From Undaria pinnatifida (taxonomy: Eukaryota > Sar > Phaeophyceae > Laminariales > Alariaceae), in assembly GCA_012845835.1 (NCBI GenBank), contig JABAKD010000006.1, forward strand, positions 8,394,137 to 8,458,136: a DNA stretch of 64,000 nt. The letters are read 5' to 3'. Position numbers and translations under genes: made by a program. This document shows positions 10,714 through 21,249 of this stretch, piece by piece. The notes below the pieces were generated by a model, which had not been told where the DNA came from, made no database searches, and saw only the letters and a list, made by a program, of their open reading frames with translations. Position 1 is the first letter of the stretch; each line of letters starts with the position of its first letter.

Positions 10714-11286
10714 TTAGACCTGCAATGTCCCCGTCCTGGAACACCATGCCTCTGGAGCACGACGCGAACCCGAACCTCCGGTTTCTCGCCTTGGGTCCTC
10801 TTTGCTCGTTGGCGGAAGAACGCGAGAACCCGCCCTAGCTGCGCCCGAAAAATGGTCAAAACCCGACGGTGCCAACCCGTCGGTAGCCTCGTTGGACATT
10901 TGGGTCTGTAATGTCCCCTTCTGGGAACACCAGTCCTCGGCTCTTTGGGCCTGTGGTGTCCCCTTGCGGGTACACCAGGCCTCGGGAGCATAATGCGAGC
11001 CCGAACCCGCGTTTTCTCGCCTCGGGTCCTCCTCACTCGCTGGCGGAAACTCGTCAGAAGCCGCCATTATTGCACCCGAAAAAGAGTCCAACACCGACGG
11101 TGCCAACCCGTCGGTAGCCTCGTTGGGCTTTTGGATCTGCAATGTCCCCCTCTGAGAACACCAGCCCTCGGCACGTTGGGCCTGTAGTGTCCCCCTCTGA
11201 AACACGAGGCCTCGGGAGCACGACGCGAGTCCAAACCCACGGCTTCTCGCGTCGTGGCCGCTTCGCTCTTTGGCGTAAAACCGCAA
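10714..11286 (-). repeat. 231-bp in-frame tandem repeat (77-aa units)
   Basis: The minus-strand frame (190 aa) contains about two and a half 77-residue units. The landmarks QAQRAE-WCSQ-GTLQ, NEATDGLAPS, FSGA, EEDPRRE and YAPEAWC recur in order. The period is a multiple of three, so the array grew without breaking the frame. The function of this insert within the retroelement polyprotein is unknown. Confidence 0.75.
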
Positions 11287-11734
11287 GAAACTGCTGTAAC
11301 TGCGCTCGAAGGGACAGGGGCTCTGAGCTGTTTCTACTTGACGAGAGGCGCGGTTCTTCCGTAAATTTTAGGGAATAGAGTCCAGCCGATCGGGCTGGAG
11401 GCCGTGGCGTCACCACTGGCCAGTCGCGCAGTGTCGGATCTTCTTCCTTTACCACTGGGGCAGACGTAGCTTGAAGCACGTGGGTTAGCGTTCTAGAAGA
11501 CGAAGCAGGGCCCGTAGACCCTGTTGGCGTCTTCTGGAGCGGGGCTCGGGCAGGTGGCAATACTTTTTTGTTTTTACACGAGGAGACTCTTTTCCGTTAG
11601 ACCTCTTGAAGAAGGGAGACGAGGTAGCTATTCTTGTCGACTCCTCCTTGATGGAAAAAAGGATAGAGCGCCCGCCGCTATCGCGAGCAAACACCGGTTC
11701 GAGCCTCGCAAAAGATCTCGGTGTTTTAGTGTTG

Positions 11735-11850
11735 GCCTTCCTACACCTCAAATCGACCGCCATCTCGTGGTCAGGAAAAAGTGTTTGAGGGTCGACCGTC
11801 CCACACCTCAAACCAACCGCCACCGCATGGTCAGGGAGAGGGGGGGATAA
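11735..11850. repeat. Short tandem repeat of about 60 bp, two units
   Basis: ACACCTCAAA(T/C)C(G/A)ACCGCCA followed by a TGGTCAGG(A/G) segment occurs twice about 60 bp apart. The minus-strand frame across it is open. Confidence 0.6.
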
Positions 11851-11968
11851 ACACGTTCGCGTAAAAAGGCGACCCGCCGTCACCGAAGCTATATTGCTGC
11901 GCGAAGCTTACCAGGGGGGAGTGCGCAAAACGCAAGCTCCCGTGCCATGGTTGACGGGAGCGGCGTTT

Positions 11969-12165
11969 GAAGCGCGTACCCCCATTGCCGAGTTTATGCC
12001 GCCGCTGAGGGGAAAGGCGCCGGAAGCGCGGGTTCCCGTCGCCGAACTCAGACCACGACCGAGGGGAACGTCGCTGGAAGCGCGCGTTCTCGCCGTCGAA
12101 AACATTACCTGGCTGAGGAGAACCACGCTGGAAGCGTTAGTTCCCGCCGCCGGTACTTCGCCGTG
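11969..12165. repeat. 54-bp in-frame tandem repeat
   Basis: Three to four units share a GGAAGCGCG(T/G)GTTC(C/T)CGCCG-like core. In the plus frame each unit reads as 18 residues beginning EAR or EAL. The period is again a multiple of three. Confidence 0.7.
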
Positions 12166-12336
12166 AGAATCGTCAGCGGACGGCGTAGGAGCCCGTGGGC
12201 TCTTGACAGAGGCAGTTTGTGCTGCGTTATTAGACAGGCTGGCAACAGATACACGAGCATCTTCTGAAACAAAAAGAGGTGTCCCCGACAGTGCTGTCGA
12301 CAGGCAGGCCGAGTGTGCCGTACCGCCGTCGAGCCG

Positions 12337-13950
12337 TCAATTGTCGCTACGGAATGTGCCAGGCTGGCGCGCGTCAGGGTTTCCGCCCAGGTTATGGGCG
12401 GCTCTAAAGCGCATTCCAGGAGCAGGAGCGGGGGCAGAAGAGGCGGGCGAGGGCCGGATACCACCATGGTGATCCGACTTGTATGTGTTATCGTTGTGAC
12501 AGTTTGCCTGACCCTGATCCTGGTGGTACCCTCGCGATTGACCTGAATGGTGGCGACGAATTTTCTTGGTTTTGTTCGGGCGAGAAGATTTGCCGTCTTG
12601 GCGGTAGCAGACCATGCGTTCTTGCCAACGTCGGTATGCGTCATCGTCGCCAAGTTGGCCAAGTTCAGGGTTCAAAAAGCCGCTCGCGTTATTGAAGGTA
12701 TGCCTATAATGCTTGAAGGAGTGGTTGTCTTCGTGGCAGTTGAGGCAAAGCCCCCGGTTTTCTTGGAGGGCATTAGCGCGAGTGGAGGGTGAAAGGAGGC
12801 CGCTCCGAAGGGGAGGGTCGTCTGTCTTAAACGAGGCACTAAGAGCGAAAACTTCTGCATAATGATGCTCTTCTAGTGGCCAGCAGTTCGATGTCTGGTC
12901 CAGCCAAGGGTTAGGTGAATCATCGATGGGAATGACAGTTGGATGATGGCTCGGTCCTGTCTGCCACGAAAGCGACTGGGACAGCAGTCGGCCCTTGCCG
13001 CGCCCATGATCGGCGGACCGGGGCCCCGATGGGGCGAATGACCGCCCTCCCGTCGAACAAACAGATAGAGGAACATGTTTTTCGCCGTTGACGGGTGTCT
13101 TATTGTGCGCCAAGTCACTAAAAGCTCTCCACATAGCATCTAGCGAGGCGAATGGCCGCGGGTCCGTTGCCTTCGAACCAGGGTACACCGTAGGCATGAG
13201 TGTTGGACACTGCTCATTTACCGCCATCGGAACCATCTCCAACACCACATTCTTCCCCGGAGATGAAACACGCTTACTCCCCGTGACAGCCGATACCAAC
13301 ACGCGGCACTCCCGACTGAAATCAGACAAAGGCGTGCCGTTGCACACTCCAGAAGTATGCAACCTAGTGTAGCCCTCCCCCATGTCGACCCGGTCGAAGT
13401 GCGTCCAGAGAAGGCGTAGCAGGAGGGTGAAAGCCTCGGGCCCCGATGTGCCGTCGTCCATTGCTCTCGACACCTGTCCGAAAAAGTCGTCGATCAAGGT
13501 GGTCATGCGGGCGTTCGTGGGCCTGTAAGGTGTTGTGTGGCACGGTTGGATGTCAGTTTGAGCGGGTGGGTCCAACCGGTTACCCACGCGGGCGCTCGTA
13601 CGCCCTTCGTGCAACGGTCGTCGCAGCGCATGAGTATGTCTGACATTGCAGACTGAACCGAACGTGTAAGTTGCTGCGTGCCGTCAGACTTGTTCAAAGA
13701 GGCGGGGAACGGCAGCATCGGCGAGTCGACCCGGTCGGTTGTTGTGCCCTGGCGGTGCCCACTCGTGTTGTCCTTGGTGTCGTCGCCGGAGCCCAGTCCG
13801 GAGGTCCTCCCCGTCTCGAGTTGCGGGATCCCAAGCGTGAGTCCGGGCGTGATATCAAGCGTTCCCTTCCTGTCTCTTGGGCCTCCTGGTTGGGGCGTGT
13901 GGAGGACCGCAGCCTGCCCGAGTAACCTGCATTGTCGCTGGTAGACATGT
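12337..13950 (-). pseudogene. Chromovirus gag with zinc knuckle (copy 1)
   Basis: A 425-aa minus-strand frame (12337-13614) is preceded by an N-terminal part in another frame (within 13503-14189); the frame changes somewhere in 13503-13614. The N-terminal half has a capsid-like helical composition. At residues 290-303 there is C-x2-C-x4-H-x4-Y, a retroviral-type zinc knuckle whose last cysteine is now tyrosine. The region after the knuckle is basic and rich in Arg, His and Ser, as in nucleocapsids that bind RNA. Its place upstream of pol remnants on the same strand fits gag. The frameshift and the altered knuckle indicate that it is no longer functional. Confidence 0.65.
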
Positions 13951-14289
13951 TGTCTGTAGGGAGGGCAGCGGGAGGAAGGGAGGTGGGGGGGGGACGCGAG
14001 AGGCGCGTGAAGGAGCGCTGGAGGTCGGTTTATTGTCGCGGTGTCCTCACTGCAAGTGGTGTCGAAATCTGTGTGCCAGAAAAGAGCAAGTTGTGAGCCT
14101 CGGCACCTTTCAGCATCATCAGTGGGGCGATGGCAGCACCTACGCCAACTAGCAGCATAAATGAAGGACAGCTGTAAGAAGGGTACCATTCACCAAAACG
14201 CAACATAAGAGCAGCGCCCAGTCTGACAGTAGGGTATACGTTCAACGCCCGCACGAACTGCAGTAAAAGGGGCCAAAAACGGGCAGCGC

Positions 14290-14960
14290 TGATCCTAACC
14301 GCAGTGCAGGGGGGGCCGCACAGTAAAGGTACGTCTGCACCCATCGCACCAAAACAGGCAGCATGTAACCTGGGCGGCGGGGGTAACACAGTAAAGCGTC
14401 GCCCAAGACGCCCACGCCCTTTGCACGAAAACAGGCAGCATTTAACTTGGGCGCAGTGTAGGGGGGGGGGTAGCACAGTTAAGGGTTGCACAAGGAGCCC
14501 ACGCCCATCGCACCAAAACAGGCAGCATTTAACCTAGGTGCACTGTAGGGGGGAGTTAGCACGGTAAAGCTTTGCACAAGAAGCCCATGCCCATCGCACC
14601 AAACATACAGCATCTATCCTAGGCCCAGGGAGGGGGGGGAAACATAGTAAAGGGTCGCCCCGAGCGCCCATACCCTCGGCAGCAAAACGCGCAGCATTTA
14701 CCCTAAGAGTAGTGTAGGCGGGGACGTAGCACAGCAGAGGGTCACGCAGCCAACCGCAGGCAATGGGGCAACATTTTCCCTAACGGTAGTGGGGGGGGGG
14801 CAATACAGGTGAGGGTCGCACAAACCCACGCTCTCATGGTACCAAAACAAGCAGCATTTATCCTATGCACAGTGTAGAGGGGCAGCACAGCAGAGGGTCA
14901 CACAACCAATCGCATAAAAGCGGGCAGCATGCACCCTATGTGTAGGGAACGAGTGGTACA
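14290..14960. repeat. Degenerate 77-90-bp tandem repeat
   Basis: Roughly seven to eight units share AAAACAGGCAGCATTTAACC, a GTGTAGGGGGGG segment, an AGCACAGTAAAGGGTC segment and CCCACGCCCATCGCACC. The GGCAGCA anchor falls at about 14358, 14435 and 14521, giving spacings of 77 and 87 bp. The array lies just upstream of gag on the minus strand, so it may be part of the element's leader, but this is not shown. Confidence 0.8.
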
Positions 14961-16054
14961 GTAAAGGGTCGGGCACACACTAACCGCAGTGCAAAGGTCA
15001 GTATAGCGCCCGAACAAAGCAGTTTCCCCACCAACCCCACTAGACGGACGGTCGCTTCTACATTAGTGCTGCTTGCTGCATTATCGCTGTTGTGCCAATA
15101 GGTACATACAATACCAACCGCATTACAATGGCAGGCCAGCTGTAGAAAATGGGCGGTATCGACCCTAGCAGCATTGTCAAAAGGCAGTATGTACCAACCG
15201 CAGTAAGATGGGCCGTACAAGTGTGACATCTGCAGAAAAAATGCCAGCATCGACCCTAGCAACATTTTAAGGGAAGGGCACCACATGTACTAACAGCAGT
15301 AGAAAGACAGCACCACGCCTGAACAGCTGAAAAAAAACCGCGCCCACACCGACCGTATTGTAAACGGGCAGTTACATCGACAGCAGTGCAGTGTGCTGGC
15401 TTATCGCTGCTGTACCCACACAGGGAAGGAGTGTTAGTACTGCGTTCCAAGATAAAGGGCAACCCCCACGCTGTCAGCGCGACAGAAAAAGCCAGCATAG
15501 GAATTCAGCGTTCACTAAGTTCAAGTTCTGTGGCACGAGGATAGAGCCAAGACGAAAAATCTCTGGAGCCGATCTTGCAAGGAGCACTCGCACAGCAGCG
15601 GAGGGTGTCAGAGCTGCAGTGCTGTAACTGTGGACGCTGGGACAGTGAAGGATCGAGCTGTGTGCTGAATGGGCGGAAGCGAAGTACGCTGCTCGGCTGC
15701 TGTACAGTGACCTCTACAGCAGAAAATCCGACGGTACATGGCATATACTGGCAGCAAGCCCATTACGCTGTACTGTAGTTGGCAGCGCTGCGAGCGTGAT
15801 GGAGGTTAAAGCTACGTTACGCAGTGGATCGCAGTTGATCGCAGAAGATCAGGGGTGGGGTCCGGGTTGCGTCAAATTGGTAGCTGTACTATGTTCAGCA
15901 GAAAGGGAACACAGTTTGTCCGACGCACAAGACAGATCGGCGCATGCGCTGAGACCCATATAACAACCTGCTGCTCGCGTGTACTGAAACAAATTGCGAA
16001 GAAGAAGACAGCCCAAACACTGCGCGAGTCGCCTCCTGTTCTGCTGAAGGAGCA
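14961..16054. other. Unassigned stretch, weakly repetitive
   Basis: Loose echoes of the preceding array (GGCAGTAT, ACCGCAGT, GTAAAGG) continue to about 15420. From there to 16054 I see only short frames on both strands with no recognisable domain. Confidence 0.35.
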
Positions 16055-17293
16055 TTAAAACGAGGGAGCCCCAACACCAGCTCCTGGGTCGAGGTAAGGA
16101 GTCATCCTAGCACAGGGCCCGCAGTCCAAGGAGGTCCCTCGAAGGTCGGTCTGGCTCCGTAAGTAGAGGTGTGCGCAGTCCGATGTTGCTCTCAGCAAGC
16201 GGTGTCTCAAAATTGTTGATGCCGGTATGCTTCTCCTTGGTGTGTGCAGATGTCCCAGCTCCCCCGAGGCACAAAAGGAGGGCGGCAGGATCGACGGCCG
16301 GCCGATAGAGATGTGACGCATCGCGGCGTGACACGTCGCCTCAGCGTGCTGCTCTCGCTTCCAATCGGCGTGCGAATAACGCGCGACGAAATGAGCGAAC
16401 CGCAATTTAGCAACGTCGCCGAGGGCATTCGACCTTGTAGGTGCAGTCGGCGTTTCACCAGGGGCAGGCGTGAGTCGTAAGAGAGGAGTTCCCATAGGCT
16501 CGGCGTGGTTGCGGTCGGGCGGAAGGGGCACCGTGCGGACCGGCGAGTCGGCAAGAGCGGGGGTCGCGGCAGCGGGCGGAGCCGGCCGCGGCCGTGGGAC
16601 TCGCGGCGGGGTTATAACTCGCCTGGAATATGGTCGAGGGGCCCCGCCGGGCCCGAAGCCATAGTCGACACCAGGGGGTGCTTTACCCGCTGCTGTTGCT
16701 GAACGCCGGTGCGTCCGAGTGGAGATGCGATCTAAAGACTGCGCCATCGTCTGGGACACCGGAGAGCCAGGCGAGTTAGAGACGGACGCTGTCGGGCACG
16801 CGGGCTCGACCGAGTCAGTTCCTTGTACCGAGCTCCGGGAAGGAGTCGGTTGGACGACTGACGTCGTGGAAGCCGAGGCTTCTATGGAGCCCTCGCTGAC
16901 CGTGGTGGGTACAGCAAAAGACGAAGCGAAATCGTTGTCGGCTGCACGCGAGGCCCACCCGCGGCGGGGAGGGCTATGGATGGTGGCGACGGATGCAGAA
17001 ACACGAGCGACGGATCTCCTGGAAGGAGTAGGAAGGTCTTCAAGCCTCATACGTGGCCCGTGTGCGCGAAAATCGCAAAAGTCGACAGAGGTGGAAAGGA
17101 GTCCACCCAAGGCGTTGCTTTCGGTGCGGGGCATTAGACCACCCAAGCCGACACCCGGAATCGGAGAGGAAGGAGTGTGCAGCCCGCAAGCCCTTATGAG
17201 GTATATTCCACCATCCTTAACAGGGGTGAGACTCGTCGAAAGGCCACTTACGTCTTCCATCAAATTGAATGTGTCAACCCAACCATTTCGCAA
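16055..17293 (-). pseudogene. Chromovirus pol fragment: RNase H-integrase linker (copy 2)
   Basis: This is a 412-aa uninterrupted minus-strand frame. It aligns with copy 1 from SSPIPGVGL through the proline-rich segment (GPGGAPRP, then PRVPRPRPAPP) to an ADWKREQHAEATCHAAMR helix that precedes the integrase zinc-binding domain. No RNase H, integrase core or chromodomain is present on either side. Upstream of about 17240 the sequence passes into the hairpin-unit array. The frame is longer than expected by chance because the linker is G+C-rich, and it should not be read as a host gene. It could be a truncated insertion or a fragment split off copy 1. Confidence 0.6.
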
Positions 17294-17499
17294 GCACCTG
17301 CAGGGCTACGTGTTCCGTAGGCACTGCACTGCACGTACACCACAACTTTAGTGCCCATTCTTCGCGTCCATAGTTGAACCCGTGGGGGATCATGCAACTA
17401 TTTGAAGGGTACAAGCCCTCACTTGCATTATACTTCGAGACACCGGGTGCTGAGGTAAACAGCATGGATGGAGAAGCCATTATGCCGTGAGTGCAGGCG

Positions 17500-18090
17500 G
17501 ATACCACGTGGTATGTGTCTCGTCGAGTACTCGACCGTTTCGGGTATATGATAGCTTCAATCGAAGCCCTACACCATGCCAACGAAGCTGTAACAGCGTC
17601 TAGCCGACCCGGGGTCCTTGCCGCGAACATTCTGCGATGTCGTAAATAACGTATGTGCAACACCGGTGTCGTAAATAACGTTGTTTACGACACCGGTCTG
17701 AAGATGCTGCCGGCGCACGCGGGTGCGGCGTATCTCGTCGAGTACTGGACCGTTTCGGGTGCAGAATATCTTCAATGATAGCTCTACACCATGTCATACC
17801 AGCCGTAGCAGTATCTGGTCGATCCGTCATGTGTGCCGTGAACGTGCTGCGGTGTCGCAAGTATGGTATTTGCGACACTGGTGTCGTAAATAAAAGACGG
17901 ATTATGCACGATACCGGTCGGATTGTGCTGCTGGTGCACCAAGATGCGGCGTATGTCGTGCGTACCTAACGGTTTCGGGTACACAATATGATAGCTTCAA
18001 TCAGAGCCCTACACCATGCCAAACCAGCCGTGACATAATGCAGGCGATCAAGGGTCCGCGCCGTGAACTTTTCGCGGTGTCGTAAATAAC
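17500..18090. repeat. Hairpin-bounded 200-bp tandem units, left part
   Basis: Units of about 196-215 bp run from CGACACCGG to GCGGTGTCG, with landmarks CTCGTCGAGTACTGGACCGT, ATGATAGCT and ACACCATGCCA. The junctions are hairpins; at 17665-17694 the arms GGTGTCGTAAA and TTTACGACACC are perfect. GTCGTAAATAA occurs at 17669, 17884 and 18080. The array continues at 19786 after an inserted element. Confidence 0.8.
18083..18090. other. Target-site duplication, left
   Basis: TAAATAAC lies directly outside the left inverted repeat of the element at 18091-19777 and is repeated exactly at 19778-19785. Confidence 0.85.
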
Positions 18091-18109
18091 CAAGGGTGTG
18101 TTCGGTACG

Positions 18110-18580
18110 GTACCGGTATTCTCGGTACCGATATGGATACCGTACCGAACTTACCGAAGTGTCCGGTACCGGTATTGCCGTCGTACCGAACTTACCGAAC
18201 TGTCTGGTACCGGTATTGGAGGTGTACGGAACTTACCGAAGTTTCCGGTACCGGTATTGATGTCGTACCGAACTTACGGAAGTTTTCGGTACCGGTATTG
18301 ACGCCGTGCCGACCGTACCGAAGTTTCCGGTACCGGTAATGATGCCGTACCGAACTTACCGAAGTTTCCGATACCGGTACTGACGCCGTATCGACCTTAC
18401 CGAAGTTTCTGGTACCGGTATTGATGTCATACCGAACTTAACGAAGCGTACGGTACCGGTACGAAAGTCTTTACCGGTACCGGTACCGGTACCGGCACAC
18501 ACTTGGATACATATACCGGCAGTACCGGCGGTATATACCGCCGGCAAGGTACCGACGCACACTTGCGCTTAGGTACATAA
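18110..18580. repeat. 41-bp GGTACCGGTAT minisatellite, left arm
   Basis: The 41-bp unit contains GTACCGAACTTACCGAAG followed by TTTCCGGTACCGGTATTGA. About nine or ten variants occur. The unit is full of self-complementary words (GGTACC, ACCGGT), so each strand can fold. Confidence 0.9.
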
Positions 18581-18801
18581 ACTGGACGTAAATTGATGGT
18601 ACATGTACAGAGCAAGTCCGGTATTGGCCGGGGGTACCAGCTGAGGTATATAGTTGAATTTAATTATTATTGGTTCTTGTATTTTCAATATTTTTCTCAT
18701 ATTTGATCTCTGTCTTGATATGCTGTTCAAAAAGTAAGGTATCTTTTGGATTATCAGCAGGGCGCCGTCTTCTCGTCGATCGTTTCGACGTACACGCCAA
18801 T

Positions 18802-19188
18802 CTAGTACATAAACGAGGCTTCACGCGCCCCTTCCCCCCGAAAACCGGCCGGCACCGGGAAACCATCGACGGCTTTGATCGTCTCCGCGGGCAACTTGTA
18901 CACGTCTCCCGTGAGCGAGTTGTACACAGGAGCAGGCAAAATCATCGGCACGGCTTGCTTTCCCGCGTCCACGTTGATAACTTCTGCCGCCGGCGTTGGC
19001 GTGTGTGAGAGCTCGCGAAGATGACCCGCCACCAGAAGCGGTGGCATCACTGCTGGAGACCGCCTCATTCTGGGAAGTTGCGCCCTTGCTCCTGCGTGCT
19101 CAGAGTCTCGGTATACCGAGCGTACCGGGAGATGCTTGGGGACCGGGGTGTGTGTGGCTTGGAGTGCTGCTTGGAGCCAAAGCTCCAA
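18802..19188 (-). pseudogene. Unidentified open frame inside the hAT-like element
   Basis: A 128-aa minus-strand frame lies in the only non-repetitive part of the element. Its C-terminal half (INVDAGKQAVPMILPAPVYN, then SLTGDVYKLPAETIKAVDGF) has an ordinary globular composition unlike the surrounding repeats. I do not recognise it. It is too short and unlike a hAT transposase; a captured host gene piece is one explanation, a chance frame another. Confidence 0.3.
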
Positions 19189-19239
19189 GGGATGATGTCA
19201 CAATGTGGTGGAATCGGGTTGATATCGTGCCAAACGTAT

Positions 19240-19759
19240 TGAAGTGTCCGGTACCGGGTTGATGTTGTGCGTATCTTACCGAAGTGTCCGGTACCGGTAT
19301 CGGTGTTCTACCGATACCGGTATCGGTGTTCTACCGATACCGGTACCGGCTCCGGTACATACGTGCATACCGGTACCGCCGGTACCGGTATCGATGTCGT
19401 ACCGAACTTAACGAAGTGTCCGGTACCGGTATTGATGTCGTACCAAACTTACCAAAGTATTCGGTACCGGTATTGATGTCGTACCGAACTTACCGAAGTG
19501 TCCGGTATCGGTATTGATGTCGTACCGAACTTGCTGAAGTTTCTGGCACCGGTGTTGATGTGGTACCGAATTTACCGAAGTGTCCGGTACCGGTATTGAT
19601 GTCGTACCGGACTTACCGAAGTGTCAGGTACCGGTATTGATGTTGTACCGAACCTACCAAAGTTTCCGGTGCCGGTATTGACGCCGTACCGGACTTACCG
19701 AAGTATCCGGTACCGGTAATACCGGCGGTATATACCGCCGGTACGCCTCGGTATGTACT
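19240..19759. repeat. 41-bp GGTACCGGTAT minisatellite, right arm
   Basis: This array uses the same unit and direction as the left arm, not an inverted copy. About ten units run up to the right inverted repeat. It includes shorter runs of GATACCGGTATCGGTGTTCT near 19290-19340. Confidence 0.9.
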
Positions 19760-19777
19760 GTACCGAACACACCCTTG

Positions 19778-19785
19778 TAAATAAC
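19778..19785. other. Target-site duplication, right
   Basis: This exact copy of TAAATAAC follows the right inverted repeat. It continues into GTTTTTTTGCGACACCGG, the other arm of the interrupted hairpin. Confidence 0.85.
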
Positions 19786-20030
19786 GTTTTTTTGCGACAC
19801 CGGTCTGGATATTCTGTTGGTGCACCAGGATCCGACGTATCTCGTCGAGTACTGGCCGTTTTCGGCACGGGATAGCTTCCCCGATAGCTCTTCACCACGC
19901 CGAAACAGCCGCGAGAGTTCCGAGGTGATCTGGGGCGTGTGGCGCAAACAAGGGGCGGTGTCGTAAATAGGAGCTTAATTACGACACCGGCGTCGCAGCT
20001 AAGGACACCGGTGTCATAAATAGCATTACC
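19786..20030. repeat. Hairpin-bounded 200-bp tandem units, right part
   Basis: This is the continuation of the array at 17500-18090. It carries the same landmarks (CTCGTCGAGTACTGG, GATAGCTTC, CACCACGCC) and another hairpin at 19957-19988, with arms GGTGTCGTAA and TTACGACACC. Confidence 0.8.
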
Positions 20031-20529
20031 CCTTCTTTCTCATTCGCGATGGGGTTCCGAGCTTGAGATTTTTACTTTTCTTCTATCTGAAAAATAGATC
20101 GGTCTTGTATGCAGTCGAATATTTTTGCAAAAATATCGGACGGGATAAATCTTATTTGAGAATCCGATGGCCCAAGTCGTCAGGTGGTGTTGTCGGACGA
20201 TTAGGTATGTCGGGTTCCCTCAAAATCGAATAATGCCATCAGTTTTTCACCAGGTACATAAATATCTAACTAAGCAGAGCCTGGTACAATAGCAGCACGA
20301 GGTTCACACAGATGTACGAGTAACGATCGCGATGCGTTGCACTAGGAATGCGAACACGATGCACGAACGCAGTCGACGCGTCTCTCCGTAGCCACGGCAA
20401 ATAGCTAGCTGTCGGTGGACGTGGGCTCGGACCTCCAGAGACCAAGAAGAGCAGCGCACCCAACGCGCGCATTTTGTGGCTAAGTATCATACTTCGAAGT
20501 ATATACGAGATTACACCACAGCAGCAGCA
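20031..20529. other. Unassigned stretch
   Basis: No recognised gene or repeat. A 145-aa minus-strand frame (20266-20703) runs into the repeat at 20530 and is probably chance. Confidence 0.3.
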
Positions 20530-20708
20530 AATACGGTACGTACCGAGGCTTACCGCCGATATTTGCCGCCGGAAATACCGGTACCGGAAACTTTGAAACT
20601 TAGGTAAGTTCGCTACGGCATCGATACCGGTACAGGATAATTCGGTAAGTTCGGTATGACTTCCATACCGGTGCCGAGAATACCGGCACCGTGCCGAACA
20701 CACCCTTG
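20530..20708. mobile_element. Truncated second copy of the hAT-like element
   Basis: GGTACC-type minisatellite sequence ends in GTGCCGAACACACCCTTG at 20691-20708. This matches the right inverted repeat of the element at 18091-19777 with one change. No matching left end was found, so it is a solo 3' fragment. Confidence 0.65.
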
Positions 20709-21249
20709 TAAATTTTGATCAAACACAGGCAGCCTGTCGGCAAACGTTCTTGGATTTTTTTCACTGGCACATGACCATAGCTGACCGTTAGATACGGAGA
20801 GACCTCGTCGCATCGCTGTCGCTTCGCTCCATCTTCTGGTCCTCATTGTAAGCAGATAGGAACGAGGAGCGTGGCAGACGCCTGAAACTGGTCTAACTCC
20901 TAGCGGCATTAAGCTACTTCGTTGGCGGTTCTTGTATCTTTGTCATGCATGCGTTATCGTGCTCAACCTGATATATACAGCTGCACTGCAATAGTAGCAG
21001 TACAGTAGTTCAGCCTTGGAATCGTTGTCATTCATCTATGTGCGCCGGCGCAGGAATCTTGCATTAATACATTTAGTTGTAATAGTACTAGTACTACTAC
21101 AGTAATTCAGTCTTGGAATCGTTGTCGTTAAAGGAGGCGCGTCTGCGTGGAAACCTTGCGTTAACTGTTCTTGGTTTATTATACGACGTACCTTGCACTA
21201 CTACAGCCGTACAGACCGGTTTACGCTACAAGTAAAAGCCCGAGATTCT
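20709..21249. other. Low-complexity stretch with a direct repeat
   Basis: AGTAGTTCAGCCTTGGAATCG near 21006 recurs with small changes near 21102 and again near 22230 and 22445. Nothing coding is seen. Confidence 0.4.

Larger units (their letters stand above)
7890..14190 (-). mobile_element. Decayed Ty3/gypsy chromovirus, copy 1
   Basis: Read on the minus strand, the parts come in the order of a chromovirus: gag with a zinc knuckle (13.9-12.3 kb), a repetitive region (12.2-10.7 kb), RNase H remnants (10.3-9.55 kb), a long RNase H-integrase linker (9.56-8.64 kb), and a chromodomain plus conserved tail (8.53-7.89 kb). The integrase catalytic core is missing between linker and chromodomain. Frames change at many points, so nothing here can be translated whole. 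LTRs were not identified with confidence on either side. The same linker and tail recur at 16.1-17.3 kb and 32.2-34.0 kb, which defines one family. Confidence 0.75.
18091..19777. mobile_element. Non-autonomous hAT-like DNA transposon (1,687 bp)
   Basis: The ends are perfect 18-bp inverted repeats, CAAGGGTGTGTTCGGTAC at 18091-18108 and its complement at 19760-19777. They are flanked by the 8-bp direct repeat TAAATAAC. An 8-bp target duplication and ends beginning C-A-A-G-G are typical of the hAT superfamily. If the element and one TAAATAAC are removed, the host hairpin (GGTGTCGTAAATAAC, then a loop, then GCGACACC) is restored and matches the neighbouring repeat unit, which confirms the boundaries. 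Inside are GGTACC-rich minisatellites at both ends and about 600 bp of unrelated sequence in the middle. No transposase was found, so it would depend on one supplied in trans. Confidence 0.85.
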
